From Liolophura sinensis (lineage: Eukaryota > Mollusca > Polyplacophora > Chitonida > Chitonidae), in the NCBI RefSeq assembly GCF_032854445.1, contig NC_088304.1, positions 3,970,001 to 4,030,000 of the forward strand: a stretch of 60,000 nucleotides of DNA, written 5' to 3'. The position numbers and the translations under genes were made by a program. Below the pieces are notes generated by a model. That model was not told the DNA's origin. It did not search any database and worked only from the letters and a program-made list of their open reading frames with translations. Of this stretch, positions 1 to 12,000 are shown one piece after another (the first letter of the stretch is position 1; each line of letters begins with the position of its first letter).

Positions 1-1858
1 AAGAGGTGACATGGAAGGGGTGGAAACGGTCAGAGGTGATATGGAGGGGTGGAAACAGTCAGGGGTGATATGGAGGGGGTGAAACAGTCAGAGTTGACAT
101 GGAGCGGTGGAAACAGTCAGAGGTGACATGGAGGGGGTGGAAACGGTCAGAGGTGACGTGGAGGGGTGGAAACAGTCAGGGGTGACATGGAGGGTTGGAA
201 ACGGTCAGGGGTGACATGGATGGGTGGAAATGGTCAGGGGTGACATGAAGGGGTGGGAATGGCCAGGAGTGACGTGGAGGGGTGGAGACGATCAGGGGTG
301 ACATGGAAGGGGGTGGAAATCTGTAAGGGGCGACATGAAGGGTTGGAAACGATCAGAGGTGACATGGAGGAGTGGAAGCGGTCAGGGGTGACATGGAGGG
401 GTGGAAATGGTCAGGGGTGACATGGAGGGTGCAAATGGTCAGAGGTGACATGAAAGGGTGGAAACGGCCAGGAGTGACGTGGAGGAGTGGAGACGATCAG
501 GGGTGACATGGAGGAGTGGAGATCTGTAAGGAGCGACATGGAGGGGTGGAAACGGTCAGAGGTGACCTGGAAGGGTGGAAACGGTCAGAGGTGACATGGA
601 GGGGTGGAAACGCTCAGAGGTGATATGAAGGGGTGGAAACGCTCATAGGTAACATGGAGGGGTGGAAACGGTCAGGGGTGACATGGAGGGGTGGAAACGC
701 TCAGAGGTGATATGAAGGGGTGGAAACGCTCATAGGTAACATGGAGGGGTGGAAACGGTCAGGGGTGACATGGAGGGGTGGAATTGGTCAGGGGTGACAT
801 GGATGGGTGGAGATCTGTAAGGGGCAACATGGAGGGGTGGAAACGGTCAGGAGTGACGTGGAGGGGTGGAGACGATCAGGGGTGACATGGAGGGGTGGAG
901 ATCTGTAAAGGGCGACATGGAGGGGTGGAAACTGTCAGAGGTGGCATGGAGGGGTGGAAACGGTCAGGGATGACATACTTGGGATGGAAACGGCCAGGAG
1001 TGACGTGGAGGGGTGGAGATGATCAGGTGTGATATGGAGGGGTGGAAATCTGTAAGGGGCGACATGGAGGGGTGGAAACGCTCAGAGGTGACATGGAGGG
1101 GTGGAAACGGTTAGAGGTGACATGGAGGGGTGGAAACGCTCAGAGGTGACATGGAGGGGTGGAAACGCTCAGGGGTTGAGACGGTCAGAGGTGACATGGA
1201 GGGGTGGAAACGGTCAGAGGTAACATGGAGGGGGTGAAACGCTCAGAGGTGACAAGGAGGGGTGGAAACGGTCAGGGATGACATACTTGGGGTGGAAACG
1301 GCCAGGAGTGACGTGGAAGGGTGGAGACGATCAGGGGTGATATGGAGGGGTGGAGATCTGTAAGGGGCGACATGGAGGGGTGGAAACGGTCAGGGGTGAC
1401 ATGGAGGGGTGGAAACGGTTAGAGGTGACATGGAGGGGTGGAAGCGTTCAGAGGTGATATGAAGGGGTGGAAACGCTCATAGGTAGCATGGAGGGGTGGA
1501 AACGGTCAGGGGTGACATGGAGGGGTGGAATTGGTCAGGGGTGACATGGATGGGTGGAGATCTGTAAGGGGCGACATGGAGGGGTGGAAACGGTGAGAGG
1601 TGACATGGAGGGGTGGAAACGGTTAGAGGTGACATGGAGGGGTGGAAACGCTCAGAGGTGACATGGAGGGGTGGAAACGCTCAGGGGTTGAGACGGTCAG
1701 AGGTGACATGGAGGGGTGGAAACGGTCAGAGGTAACATGGAGGGGGTGGAAACGCTCAGAGGTGACAAGGAGGGGTGGAAACGCTCAGAGGTAACATGGA
1801 GGGCGTGGAAACGCTCAGAGGTGTCATGGAGGGGTGGAAACGGTCATGGGTGACATGC
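1..1858. repeat. 29-bp minisatellite array, open at left edge
   Basis: About 64 imperfect head-to-tail copies of a 29-bp unit built on GTGACATGGAGGGGTGGAAA followed by a CGGTCAGAG-like end. Units vary in blocks: for example GAGATCTGTAAGGGGCGAC variants and CATACTT variants recur, and a GGGGTTGAGACGG variant recurs about 512 bp apart. This shows that multi-unit blocks were themselves duplicated. The array begins before the window, so its full length is unknown. The strand is strongly purine-rich (G/A). No coding role is apparent. Confidence 0.97.
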
Positions 1859-2144
1859 ACATTGAAGAGTGGACTATACTTTATATTCTACACTGACGGT
1901 CACAGCAAAGACTGCTCACTGTGAAAGGGCATCTTTTATTTATGCCATTGATCCATCGATCTTTAATTCGAAATGTTTCTATTTAATAGATTTTTAGATC
2001 CTGCATCGCTACCTTTAGGTATATATACATATATATATATACATGTATGTTACCCGAGGACGCATGGGTCAGTTTTATGAAGAATACTTGGTGTTAAGTA
2101 GTCCTTAGCTACGTAAATTACAACATATGTTGTTATGGTAGTGT

Positions 2145-2372
2145 AGTGCTTAGGGCCTACTTTGCACCGTGTGCTTCATGAAATCGAGGCGAGGCCTCGT
2201 AAGCTAGAAACCTCGGATCAATCCTGTTTCTTCGGCATGACGTTTTAGTGAGGAAGCATTAGATAGATATGAGGGCATTTGGTCCGGCCTGGTACAAGGA
2301 TACACAATCGTGACATAACGATGTCGAAATTTACGTCAAACCCCAAGTACATGTAACAAACAAACAACCAAT
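2145..2372 (+). mobile_element. SINE family C copy (tRNA-headed)
   Basis: A degenerate tRNA-like B box (CCTCGGATCAATCC) is followed by a body containing GGCATGACGTTTTAGTGAGG. It ends in a CGTGACATAACGA / GTCAAACCCCAAG tail and a CAAACAAACAACC run. The same body and tail recur near 3885-4120, 11790-11935, 40335-40490, 43275-43450 and 55745-55960, which defines a dispersed short retroelement family. Old and diverged. Confidence 0.6.
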
Positions 2373-3008
2373 GGTCAGGTTCGACACCTCATGTGTATGT
2401 TACAGGTAAGGTCGGTAGTACCAACCGCAGTGAGATAGCGCCTACAGCTTGTGTATTTTCGTTGATATAGTTCTACGTTTAGCGGATCACTGTTGAAAAG
2501 GGGAAAACATTTCATCCTTAATTTCAAGTCGGTTTTAAGTTCGGTTTTACTTTTACTTTTCAGTACAGACATAAATGGTAACGTTTGTCCTATAAGAAAT
2601 GCGTGAACATACCTCCGTGTTCTTGCACAAGTTCAGGGTTTATTAGTTATCCGATCCTGGCGGAAGTGTCCGACCCCTGAAAAGGGTCTAGTCACCTGTC
2701 GGGATACAGACAGCGAATGTGCGCCTATTTTGATTCAGAAACAACAGATTTCATTCAAACAGGGGACAATCTTAGCCTATTAGCTTCCAACCGTCTGCCG
2801 CTGATTGATATGCAACAAAGGTTCACCAAGACCTGTTAACCTCTGAATAGAATTTATCACTGTGTGTGTGTGTGGTTTATAGTTTTACTGCTCCCAAAGC
2901 TGAGAGAGTTGTTTTCTCAGCTGTTTTATACTCAATGAAATGTTAATCACTATTATCCAATTCAAATGGGTAGATCTAACTCTTAAATTCCACCTTCGCT
3001 CACAAAGC

Positions 3009-3034
3009 TATATATATATATATATATATATATA
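3009..3034. repeat. (TA)n microsatellite
   Basis: About 13 consecutive TA dinucleotides. A simple repeat with no other signal around it. Confidence 0.95.
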
Positions 3035-3337
3035 TCGTCCACTGAAAAAGGATCAACTTTAAAATACGGCAAAATGATATTCAGTGTGATATGTTTTGTG
3101 AAATTCTAATTGTTTTGGATTGCACTGGTATTTGCCCAAAATATCATTTAGTTTTAATCGTGCATAAACAATCACAAATCTGTCTTTGACGGAATCCTAA
3201 ACTTTTTATTTAAGATAGCTGCATATCCCTAGGTATTGTCCTCCTGTGTAATAAAGGGGATTAAAACTGACACATTAGGCCTACCTATAAGCTCTATGTG
3301 ATGACAAATGCCAGTAATACAAATCTACGCTTATTAA

Positions 3338-3545
3338 TTTATGTATTTGATAGGTGTTTTACGCCGCACTCCAGAACATTTCACTTATACGACGGCGTTG
3401 GGACACCGGGCAGATCCTTGGGGAAACCCACGTCCATTCGCAGGTTTTTATGCTGATCAAAGCCGATCCACCACTAGGGTGGTGTGAATTCACAATGCAC
3501 TCGGCAAACTGGGGAACTGGGGTGCCCTACACCCAGTAACCTTTA
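3338..3545 (-). mobile_element. SINE family A fragment
   Basis: Reads GTGTTTTACGCCGCACTCCA, then TTCACTTATACGACGG and GGGGAAACCCACG. This is the 3' half of SINE-A in reverse orientation, ending where the match to the tRNA head would begin. Diverged and 5' truncated. A 61-codon open frame across it is a by-product of the repeat. Confidence 0.75.
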
Positions 3546-3884
3546 CTCGACACAGGCCACTTGTCTTTTAGTGCAGGGATCAGAGATACGGTGACCCTAC
3601 AGTGACGTGAAACTCGCTGAATCCGTCATAAAACTGCCACAGATGTGTCAACCATGCGACACACGCATTCCTAGACTTCTAGGGTGTTTGGTGTGAGTGT
3701 GGGACGGGAAATGGTAAAGTGGGAATGGACAAGGTGTGGCCTGGACATTGCACTTAATTATCCATGTAAAGGTTATCCGCTTATTCGGTACCGGTTTTGC
3801 TCTCCCAAAGTAACATAAATGAAAACAGACCGTTGCGGACCATGTCTTCATTCGTAAATGTTGCATTTAGTATTTACATTTTAT

Positions 3885-4120
3885 ACCGCTTAGGCGCACC
3901 CGCCTCGAAGTCTGGAAACCTGGGATCAAACCCGGGTCGAGCTATACCAGAGGTTTTTAAAAAATGGTACTTGTTGCTACCTCGCTAGTCTGCCTTCGGT
4001 TAGCCCTCAGGCAGTATGGCCCTGCCACAAGAACATGCAGAACATGTACTCACAACTAATGACCCTTCTTCGTCATATTACTGAAAGATTGTTAAATACG
4101 ACAAAAATCCCGAAGATTAT
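3885..4120 (+). mobile_element. SINE family C copy with clear tRNA-like head
   Basis: A tRNA-like stretch with a B box (GGGATCAAACCCGGGTC) is followed by the family C body and the tail TTCGTCATATTACTGAAAGA and AATACGAC. The head resembles a tRNA T-arm, but no cloverleaf with a paired acceptor stem is visible, so this is a SINE and not a tRNA gene. Confidence 0.6.
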
Positions 4121-4199
4121 TTCATGTTCTTAAACATGTAGGCACCAATTACATGACAGAAGAGGAAAGCAGTCTGTCTTTATGACAATACAGCATTGT

Positions 4200-4485
4200 G
4201 AGTCATTCTATACCAGTGGCGAACAGTATATTGTAGTGACCATCACTGCATAGTTTATATTATTTTTACCGAATTCTGCTTAAGCTATGGTACTGGAGGG
4301 CGTGTTATTTGCTACTAATGATGCATTTACATGAACGATTTAGAATAAAACCCCACCTGAGGTAAATTGACAAGAGGGCCTTATTTGGCAAGTTATCGTG
4401 ACTATTCGCCAACTATCGCATTGTCGTCGCTGCCCTGTTTTTTCTGTCTGCGCTGTAGTGTTTTATATTTCATATAAACCTGCAC
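4200..4485 (+). mobile_element. Family X dispersed element, single-copy core
   Basis: Contains the ordered landmarks of family X: a CATCACTGCA block, GAATTCTGCTTAAG, TTTACATGAACG, AATAAAACCCCACCTGAGG, then the core ATCGCATTGTCGTCGCTGCC. Here the core is present once, without tandem expansion. A second partial block (AATAAAACCCTAACGGAGAT) lies at about 4800. Confidence 0.7.
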
Positions 4486-5539
4486 ACCATATAGCGATCA
4501 AAATACAATCTGTCAAACGTCCTCAAGTTATATTGTCCGAAAGATTGGGAAAACAAAAAACAAGGTAGTCATACTGTTTTATGCGCATGCGTGAAAACAA
4601 ATCCTGGCCATACACCTTTCTCGTTTTTCAAGTCCAGACAAAACTAAACGGAGATGAACGGAAGTTTCTTCGTGGAATTTGTCATATTCGGACAGAGAGG
4701 GGATCATTCCAATGCACTTTAGAAATATTCGTGTGCCAAAGATATTCTTTCACATAGTGTTGGTGTCATATAAGTTGTTACAATTTAAGTATTTTCTTGA
4801 ATAAAACCCTAACGGAGATAAGTTGACACGAGACATGATTTCGCTATTTGACGGCTTTGGTTTTGCGAGATATGTAATGTTTTATTTTATAGTCGCCTTA
4901 GGTTTGTGAATTTACGCAGTGAGAGCGGTGCACGTGTAAGTAAATTTAGGACGGAGTGTCCAGAGCCGATGGCTATCTAAATCACAACTGTCAGTGTTTT
5001 AATTTTTATGAGTCAGTTGATCATTTTTTGATGCATTGTCCATTGTTTTTTAGTCGTAGGGAAGTGATGATGGATACAATAAAAGTGTCTTGATATGCTG
5101 GGTAGGATGACACTACTTTGTTATTATATGGACAATGCGATGTCAGTATGGAAATTAACGCGATTGTTTGGAGTGCTTGTGAACCGATTAAAGACGCTAA
5201 ATGATTTGTGTAATATCTATACTTGTATAAAATATATCTGGTTCGATACCTAATGTACACATAATTTTTATCGTCTTATCTCTTTCATACGAATGGACTT
5301 ATCAGCACATTGTAAATGTTTGCACTTCATTATATCTATGTAAATTATGTGATGGCCTTCACACTATGACTCCCCTAGTTTTAAATCAGTTCAACACATA
5401 GTTTTCTCACCTTTAATTAAGTCTCTGTTGTTGTAAAACAGCGGCCTCTAAGTATTGCGCTTACGTATGTTCCGTGATCCAAATACACTATCATTAAAAC
5501 AACTGATTCCGCTCAACATGGGGCTTTGTCAGAAAGTTT

Positions 5540-5655
5540 GTCAGACCTGTGTCGAAGTGCGGCGGTTTATACTCGGGCAATCCAGTTTCCTCCAACCAAA
5601 GATTCGCCTGCCCTTGTATGCATGAAAAATTCTTGAGTATCTATATTCTATAAGC
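5540..5655 (+). mobile_element. SINE family B 3' fragment
   Basis: Carries the family B tail order: a CGGTTTATACTCGGGCA-like block, CAGTTTCCTCCA, then ATTCTTGAGTAT. The 5' tRNA-like part is not recognisable. Old and truncated. Confidence 0.5.
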
Positions 5656-5897
5656 ACGACATCCAATTCAAATGTTCATACTCTAAATCCATGAATAAAC
5701 TGCATGACGAATACAAGGATAGGCATCTCAGTCTCACTTTCTAATTGCAACTGTTCATGAATGCTTACAAAGCCCCTAACCCCATGTTTGGCGGAATTAG
5801 ACACCACTATGGCACATATCGCCAGAGATCCTGTCTATATTTGTTAACAAAAGTGTTAGAAGCCTTTCACTGACTTTTCGTCATTGTCTTTCTTCAG

Positions 5898-6026
5898 AAA
5901 CTGGTGTTCTAAGATGGTGACGAAGATGATATCCTGTAAACAGATCAATGGTACTCATACCCAGCTGGAAAAGGAATGGCGACAATGCCCACACTTCCCC
6001 TTTGACTACTCCTGTAGTGGATTTCG
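5898..6026 (+). CDS. EMI gene exon: N-terminal half of EMI domain
   Basis: The acceptor TTTCTTCAG precedes and a GTGAGT donor follows. It encodes [13 protein letters not shown] and continues to DYSCSGF, which matches the start of EMI domains (an aromatic-Cys pair, then SC). It starts with one base completing a codon and ends with two bases that pair with the next exon. A shorter ATG frame within it is not the start, since EMI domains follow a signal peptide. Confidence 0.88.
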
Positions 6027-9000
6027 GTGAGTATTCCACCAACGACCCATTCCTCAAAGCCATTTCTGCCATTAAAATTTCAACAATGTTAACTGTTTAC
6101 TTTCTAAAAAGAAACTTAGTCATTTTTTTTTGATAACATTAGACAGTCGCCCCTGTTTGTCATCTTTTTGACTTCACAATCAAATCACGTGAGATGTTCA
6201 CATATTAACAAACATCAACAGTTTATTATGTAAAAATGTCACATGTTTATTATAGGAAACACGTTTACATATTTATCAGATTGTTACATCTAGTATAAAC
6301 AGTCATGCTTACTGGACTATTTATAATAAAATATTTATTTTAATATTTCACATGTTTACTATGATAAACACATGTCTAGTTACTAAGCATATTTTTTTAT
6401 GAATAAACACCGAAACGCGTTTCTACACCATAACTTTTTAAGGTATAGTATAAACCGGTGATATGTGTCGATATAGGGAGACGGGGTAACCACTGTATTT
6501 TTGTTACAATGTTGTCCACAGGGCAGGTCTAAACAATGTGTAGTTTATTATTTATTACAATGGTGTTTAATACCGTATGAACGAATGCTTCATTTAACCC
6601 CTGTGCGATTTTGTTACAGTGCTATTCGGAAAGCATATGTAACCATATAAGTTTGTTACGATGTTGTCCACAGGGCAGATGTAAGCAACGTGTAACAGTA
6701 TTTCAGTTTCGACCAGAAGGCAGATGCAACCACCGTACAAATGTGACACATGCTGTCCAGAAGGCATATATAATCATAGTATAACTGTGGTACGGTGTTG
6801 TCCATAGAGCAGATGTAACGACCGTGTAAATCTGTTACATTTTTATCCAGAAGGTAGATGTAATCACTGTCTAACATCTGTTACAGAGTTGTCCAGAGGC
6901 CTACTTATGTCACGGTGTTCCGGGAGGTCCGGGATCTGGAGTGGCAGTGTTGTCCAGGATACTCCGGTCCTGAGTGTGACACCGGTAACGCTGACAAATC
7001 TAGTTCTTACCTCTCCACACCGTCTGATGCATGAACCATATTTCCATCCATATCCTTTGACCCATTGACTGGTTTACTAAATCTAAGACAATTACACAGT
7101 TATTTCTTCACTCGTTTATCATTTTTATTCAACTCTTCGTTCTGCTATTTTTGTTAATCATTCAGTTATATATTTTAATTATCCTCCTTCGTGTGTTAAA
7201 TTATCTTTACCTTTTTATCGTTCATTCACTGGATCCCTGACTCAGTATCTACTTAGTTACTCGAAGTCATAGATTCATCTCGTAATAATGGAACTCAGCG
7301 GTTCCTATTTATGTTCAACCATTCACAGTAATCTATAACTTTACCCAGGGCACCTGTCAGGTAGAAACATCTTACGGCATTTGGACTGGGTTAGGGAGAC
7401 AGTCTGGACTAAGACGCAAAACACTAGTTAGCTAGAATAAAATGACAGAGCAAAGAGAAACCAGAGTACTGTAACCAACATGGTTAAAACAGTTTACATG
7501 GTGTCTAGGACAAAACCAGTGGTGAGTCAGAGACGGGTTAGTTACAACGCCGGGGTTACCCGGTCGGGACAAGCCACTCCTAACTTCCTTCCCTCTTCAT
7601 ACAGGAATAAATAATAACGCACACAAGAGTGATTTTGACAGAAGTACGCATGCCTTTTAAGGATAACTGGCTACAAGAATAATGGGCCAAGCTAACATGT
7701 ATGCAGTCGCTTGGCGGAGGCCTATTCACATCATAGTAGAGCTGTAATATGTTAAACAAGCCTCGAATTAACCTGGCTTGAATTGGAATGGAACAATATT
7801 AAGATTTGTTAACCAATAAGACGCTGAAAAGTTGTACAGCCATTTTAAATTACCTTAAGGAGAAACATCTTAAGACCTCACGTCAATTTCATTATTAAAA
7901 TTAGCATTACAATCTCCTAAAAGTATATATATAATATTGTAAGGGAAGATAGTTACTTGGAAGTAGAAGTAGTCGGCAGTTTCCAGTGATGCTCAGAAGA
8001 TATGTGTATATAAACTGCAGAGAGGTAAAAGAAAATGGCCTAAGATACAATGGCATAGTTTTATAGACCATACTGATCATATTGGATACCAGTAATTTGG
8101 AACTAAGAGTTTGTGTTTTGTTTTTTTTTTACTTTTTGGTGAAGCTGTTTTGGGTCTACTCATGCCAAACAGTGAAAACGGTATTTGGGCTGACAAAGAC
8201 ATTTGTGTCTTCCACGGTACATGTACATCTGTTCAAAAATAGAATTCAAACATTAGAATTTAATTTTTAATTTTCTCAGTCAAAGTAAGTGATTATAATA
8301 AAAGGTCGTTTTGGATGAATGGCTAACGCTTGCTTAATCTTTTACTTATAAAATTACCACATTCGTATACATCAAACGACAATCACTTCTAGAAATGTCA
8401 CCTTTCTTTTTATCTATATGAAGTCAAGTACTTGTTTATGGAGATTTAAAATAAGCCAATAAACTCCTGACGTTGAAGAGGTTTGTCAGCTATCTGCCGT
8501 AGGTTGGTAGTTTGCTCTGGGACCCTGCCAGGTTTCCATCACCCACCCCATAAATACTCAAGTTAAATATTCTTGAGTGCATCGTCAAACCGCATTCCGA
8601 TCGAATCAAATGAAATCCAGACACATATATGAATTAACATTTATGAATGTTTTGTTTTTATTTTTTCACACATTTCAGAATGCTTTAACTGCACAAATAT
8701 ACAGATGTTGCACGATCGTATTGAAGAACTGAACGAAAGGGTAAGTCTATTCGTGAAAATTGTCTGGATGAGACAGAGCAGTATACGCAACTTTCTTTAA
8801 AACATTTCAAGAAAGTTAAGGCAGTTTAATTCGCATACGTATTCCCCACCTCTCGTTACAAAACAAATAAATTTCTTTTGTCTCATGGGGACCTCGCCAT
8901 TTACAACGTTAAAATGATGCTTATGTTCGAAGGAGTTTAATGCAACGTGTCGGCTTAATAAATTGTAGCGACCTTTTTTTTTTACCGATTTTGAACGGTA

Positions 9001-12000
9001 ATATGAGCACAGACAATGTGGATATTTTGTGAAAGAAATTTGCTCCGAACGATTTGTTTGCCAAAAGTCAGCCTCTGACCAATTAGGTGACAGATTCGAA
9101 TTCCACTATCGCCGAATTGGCTGCGTCATTTCGTCAAGCAACACGAGCTTTAGTAAGATTAGAAACAAAACCTCACTACACAATATCCGTTTTAATTCTA
9201 CAGATACTGAAAATAAAGCAGAAGTGTTGTCAGTTTTTATATAGCTAATCAGTCTGCACGTTTGGAATATGTTACTTGTAGATGATACTTAAGATTTATC
9301 GACTTATTTCTTCAGGTTGAGAGATATCGGAATGGAGACAGTCAGAAACCTGCTACATCCCCGGAACCAGGGGCAGTAACTCCAAGCCAAGCGTCCGACG
9401 AGACACCGAAAGGGCCTGACATTTGTCAGTGTGAACCATCGCCACCTGGACCCCGAGGACCCCCGGGTCCTCCGGGTCCTCCAGGGAAACCCGGAATACC
9501 GGGTGTTGTTAAGGAACGAGGAGACATAATACCCACGTACCCTGAACGGAGTTCTGACAGGGGAAGTCCGGTCAATTTAGCACGGCAGCGTGGATCGGGA
9601 GGAGGCGGGGTCGGTGAGGGCGTTTGGGGGCCTCAGACCCCACTCGAAAGACAAGGTCCCAGAGGATTTACGGGGCCCAGAGGGTCGCCTGGAATTCCTG
9701 GACCTCCGGGACCTCGCGGCCTGGATGGACTTAGAGGGTATCCGGGTCATCCTGGAAAAACAGGCTTACCAGGAAAACCTGGACCACCGGGACCACCCGG
9801 AAATTCCGCTAGATACCGAACAGGACCCGGAGATTTTCCCTACGGTAAATTCTGTGATGAATATACAATGGGGTCGTGTGTTCGAATCCAGCTGTAGCTG
9901 CTTAGGCTTCGGTTTTAAGCAAGGAGGTCGGTGGTTTAATCCAGGCTCTCCGGTTTCCTCCTAACTTTACAGCCTTCCAATAAGTGAACTATTCTTAAGA
10001 AAAACGTTAAATAAACATACAACATGGCAACGAAGACATTGCAGTAGCTAGCAAGTGGCCACACCTTACTAGCAAAGTCCAGCTTGTTTTCAATTTACTT
10101 GAGTTATGACTTCTTTCTAAATATTCCTGAAATGTTTAAACGGTGGGTGTAAATGGGTTGAACTTCCCATGTTATTAAATTCTGTCACGTGATCTCCTGG
10201 GGCGAAACGAAGGAGAATCATTACCATTGTGAAGATGAGCGAAGGGAATCCTTGAGATTCGCGACCACTGTTCTAATCTTACCTTAAGCAATGATGGTTG
10301 AGGGCGCATACACAGTTACCTGAGTAGTTAGAGTAGTACCCTAACTGATGTAAATTGACAAGAGGCCGTATTTCACCGATTACGTGCGACCATTTGCCAA
10401 CTGACACACTGTAGTCGCTGCTCTGATTTTACTCCCGATGCTGTACGTCTGCCACACTGTCGTGGCTGCTCTGGTTTTACTCCCTATGCTGTACGTCTAT
10501 CACACTGTCGTCTCTGTTCTGGTTTTACTCCCTATGCTGTACGCCTGCCACACTGTAGTCGCTGCTCTGGTTTTACTCCCTATGCTGTACGTCTGCCACA
10601 CTGTCGTCGCTGTTCTGGTTTTACTCCCTATGCTGTACGTCTGCCACACTGTCGTCGCTACTCTGGTTTTACTCCCGATGCTGTACGTCTGCCACACTGT
10701 CGTCGCTGCTCTGGTTTTACTCCCTATGCTGTACGTCTGCCACACTGTCGTCGCTACTCTGGTTTTACTCCCTATGCTGTACGTCTGCCACACTGTCGTC
10801 GCTGCTCTGGTTTTACTCCCTATGCTGTAGTCAGCTAAACTATCATATTACTGTAGACATCACGGTTTTCTCCAGCGGCAAACTGACCTATGCCATATTA
10901 GTGAAAGATTGTTAGTCATGACAATAAAATATATAAATTTAAAAAAAGGTCAGTTAGCAAACCTTTCCCTTAATAAATATCGCCAAACTTGTGTCTGCAT
11001 TTTTTCTGCATTTATAGTAGTTTCATGTGTGCTTTAATGTACATATGTTTTACAGTGAATCCTATTGGCGGCATACCTGACACGACTGCGATCCTGGCCA
11101 GACTTCAGGTAAATATCTCGTCGCTAGGCGGCGCTGGTAAGTTCTCGATATGTTTAAATTCTAAAGATTCCCAGATTGTTTCATAGGGTCAGGTCGTGGC
11201 TTGATTTTGGTGTAGTTTTCATATGTTATGTATTTGCATACCGTAACAGGTATCGATTGTAATTCATGATAACATTTACTTAATGCAATTGTTTTACCTA
11301 TTTCATTACTGACACAAAACAATGTTTGCTCAGGCAAAAAAGAATGAGTAAGATTCGAACTCTTTCTCAAAGTGCAAGATGTTTTTCCAGAGTGACTTCG
11401 TTAACTCGCTGTACTTTGAAGGCTGCTTTAGCCTCTGCAGCAGAAGTACGGATTTAAAAACGTACAAAATTATGTCAAAACTGATCACAGTATAAAATTT
11501 ATTTCTTACGTATTAATACAAACGTTAACCAAAACGAACTTTGACAGCACACAGAATTATATACGTGAAAGTTTCAGTTATAAAATAAAGCAAAGAAAGT
11601 AGATGAAGGATGTAGAAAACAGAGAAACTGAACGTTGTGAACTTAAAAAGCTCCTTAAGGAAGTCGGTGTGATTTGTGCTTCCGTTGAGACAGATGATCG
11701 GTAAATCAAAGTCAGTTAAGGTTGCCTAACATTTTTGACAAGTCACATAATACAGTTGTACTGTTTTTACCATTAATGACAAATGAGTTAGAGTGAGTGT
11801 TTGGGGCTAAACGTATTTAACAATTTTTCAGTCATGTGACGACGAAGGCGTCCGTATAGTGCATGTAATGTGCCTCCTTGTTGCGGGGCGGATTCCCACC
11901 GCTCTTTTATCGCTTCACTCAGACGACTTATGAAAGGCAAGTAAGCCGCCCCATTTGAGCCATTATACGGGTCATCCAGTCGTTGCACTCCCCCTTAATG

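Larger units (their letters stand above)
1859..5897. other. Intergenic or 5' intronic region upstream of the first EMI exon
   Basis: No supported exon was found here. The stretch holds SINE remnants (listed separately), a TA dinucleotide run near 3009-3034, and one family X copy. The first coding exon of the collagen gene (signal peptide, start codon) should lie here or further left, and it must end after two bases of a codon. I could not pick a convincing candidate. Confidence 0.5.

Noticed and set aside
3885-3965. tRNA gene
   Set aside because: The B-box-like part is good, but no acceptor-stem pairing or full cloverleaf is seen and the sequence continues into a SINE body.
9590-9964. 124-codon ORF in a second frame over the collagen exon
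   Set aside because: The Gly-X-Y frame is clearly the coding one; the other frame is a shadow that enters a SINE.
10438-10830. 130-codon (+) and 97-codon (-) ORFs as membrane or secreted proteins
   Set aside because: Both strands are open across a 48-bp repeat. The hydrophobic [15 protein letters not shown] pattern is only the translated unit.
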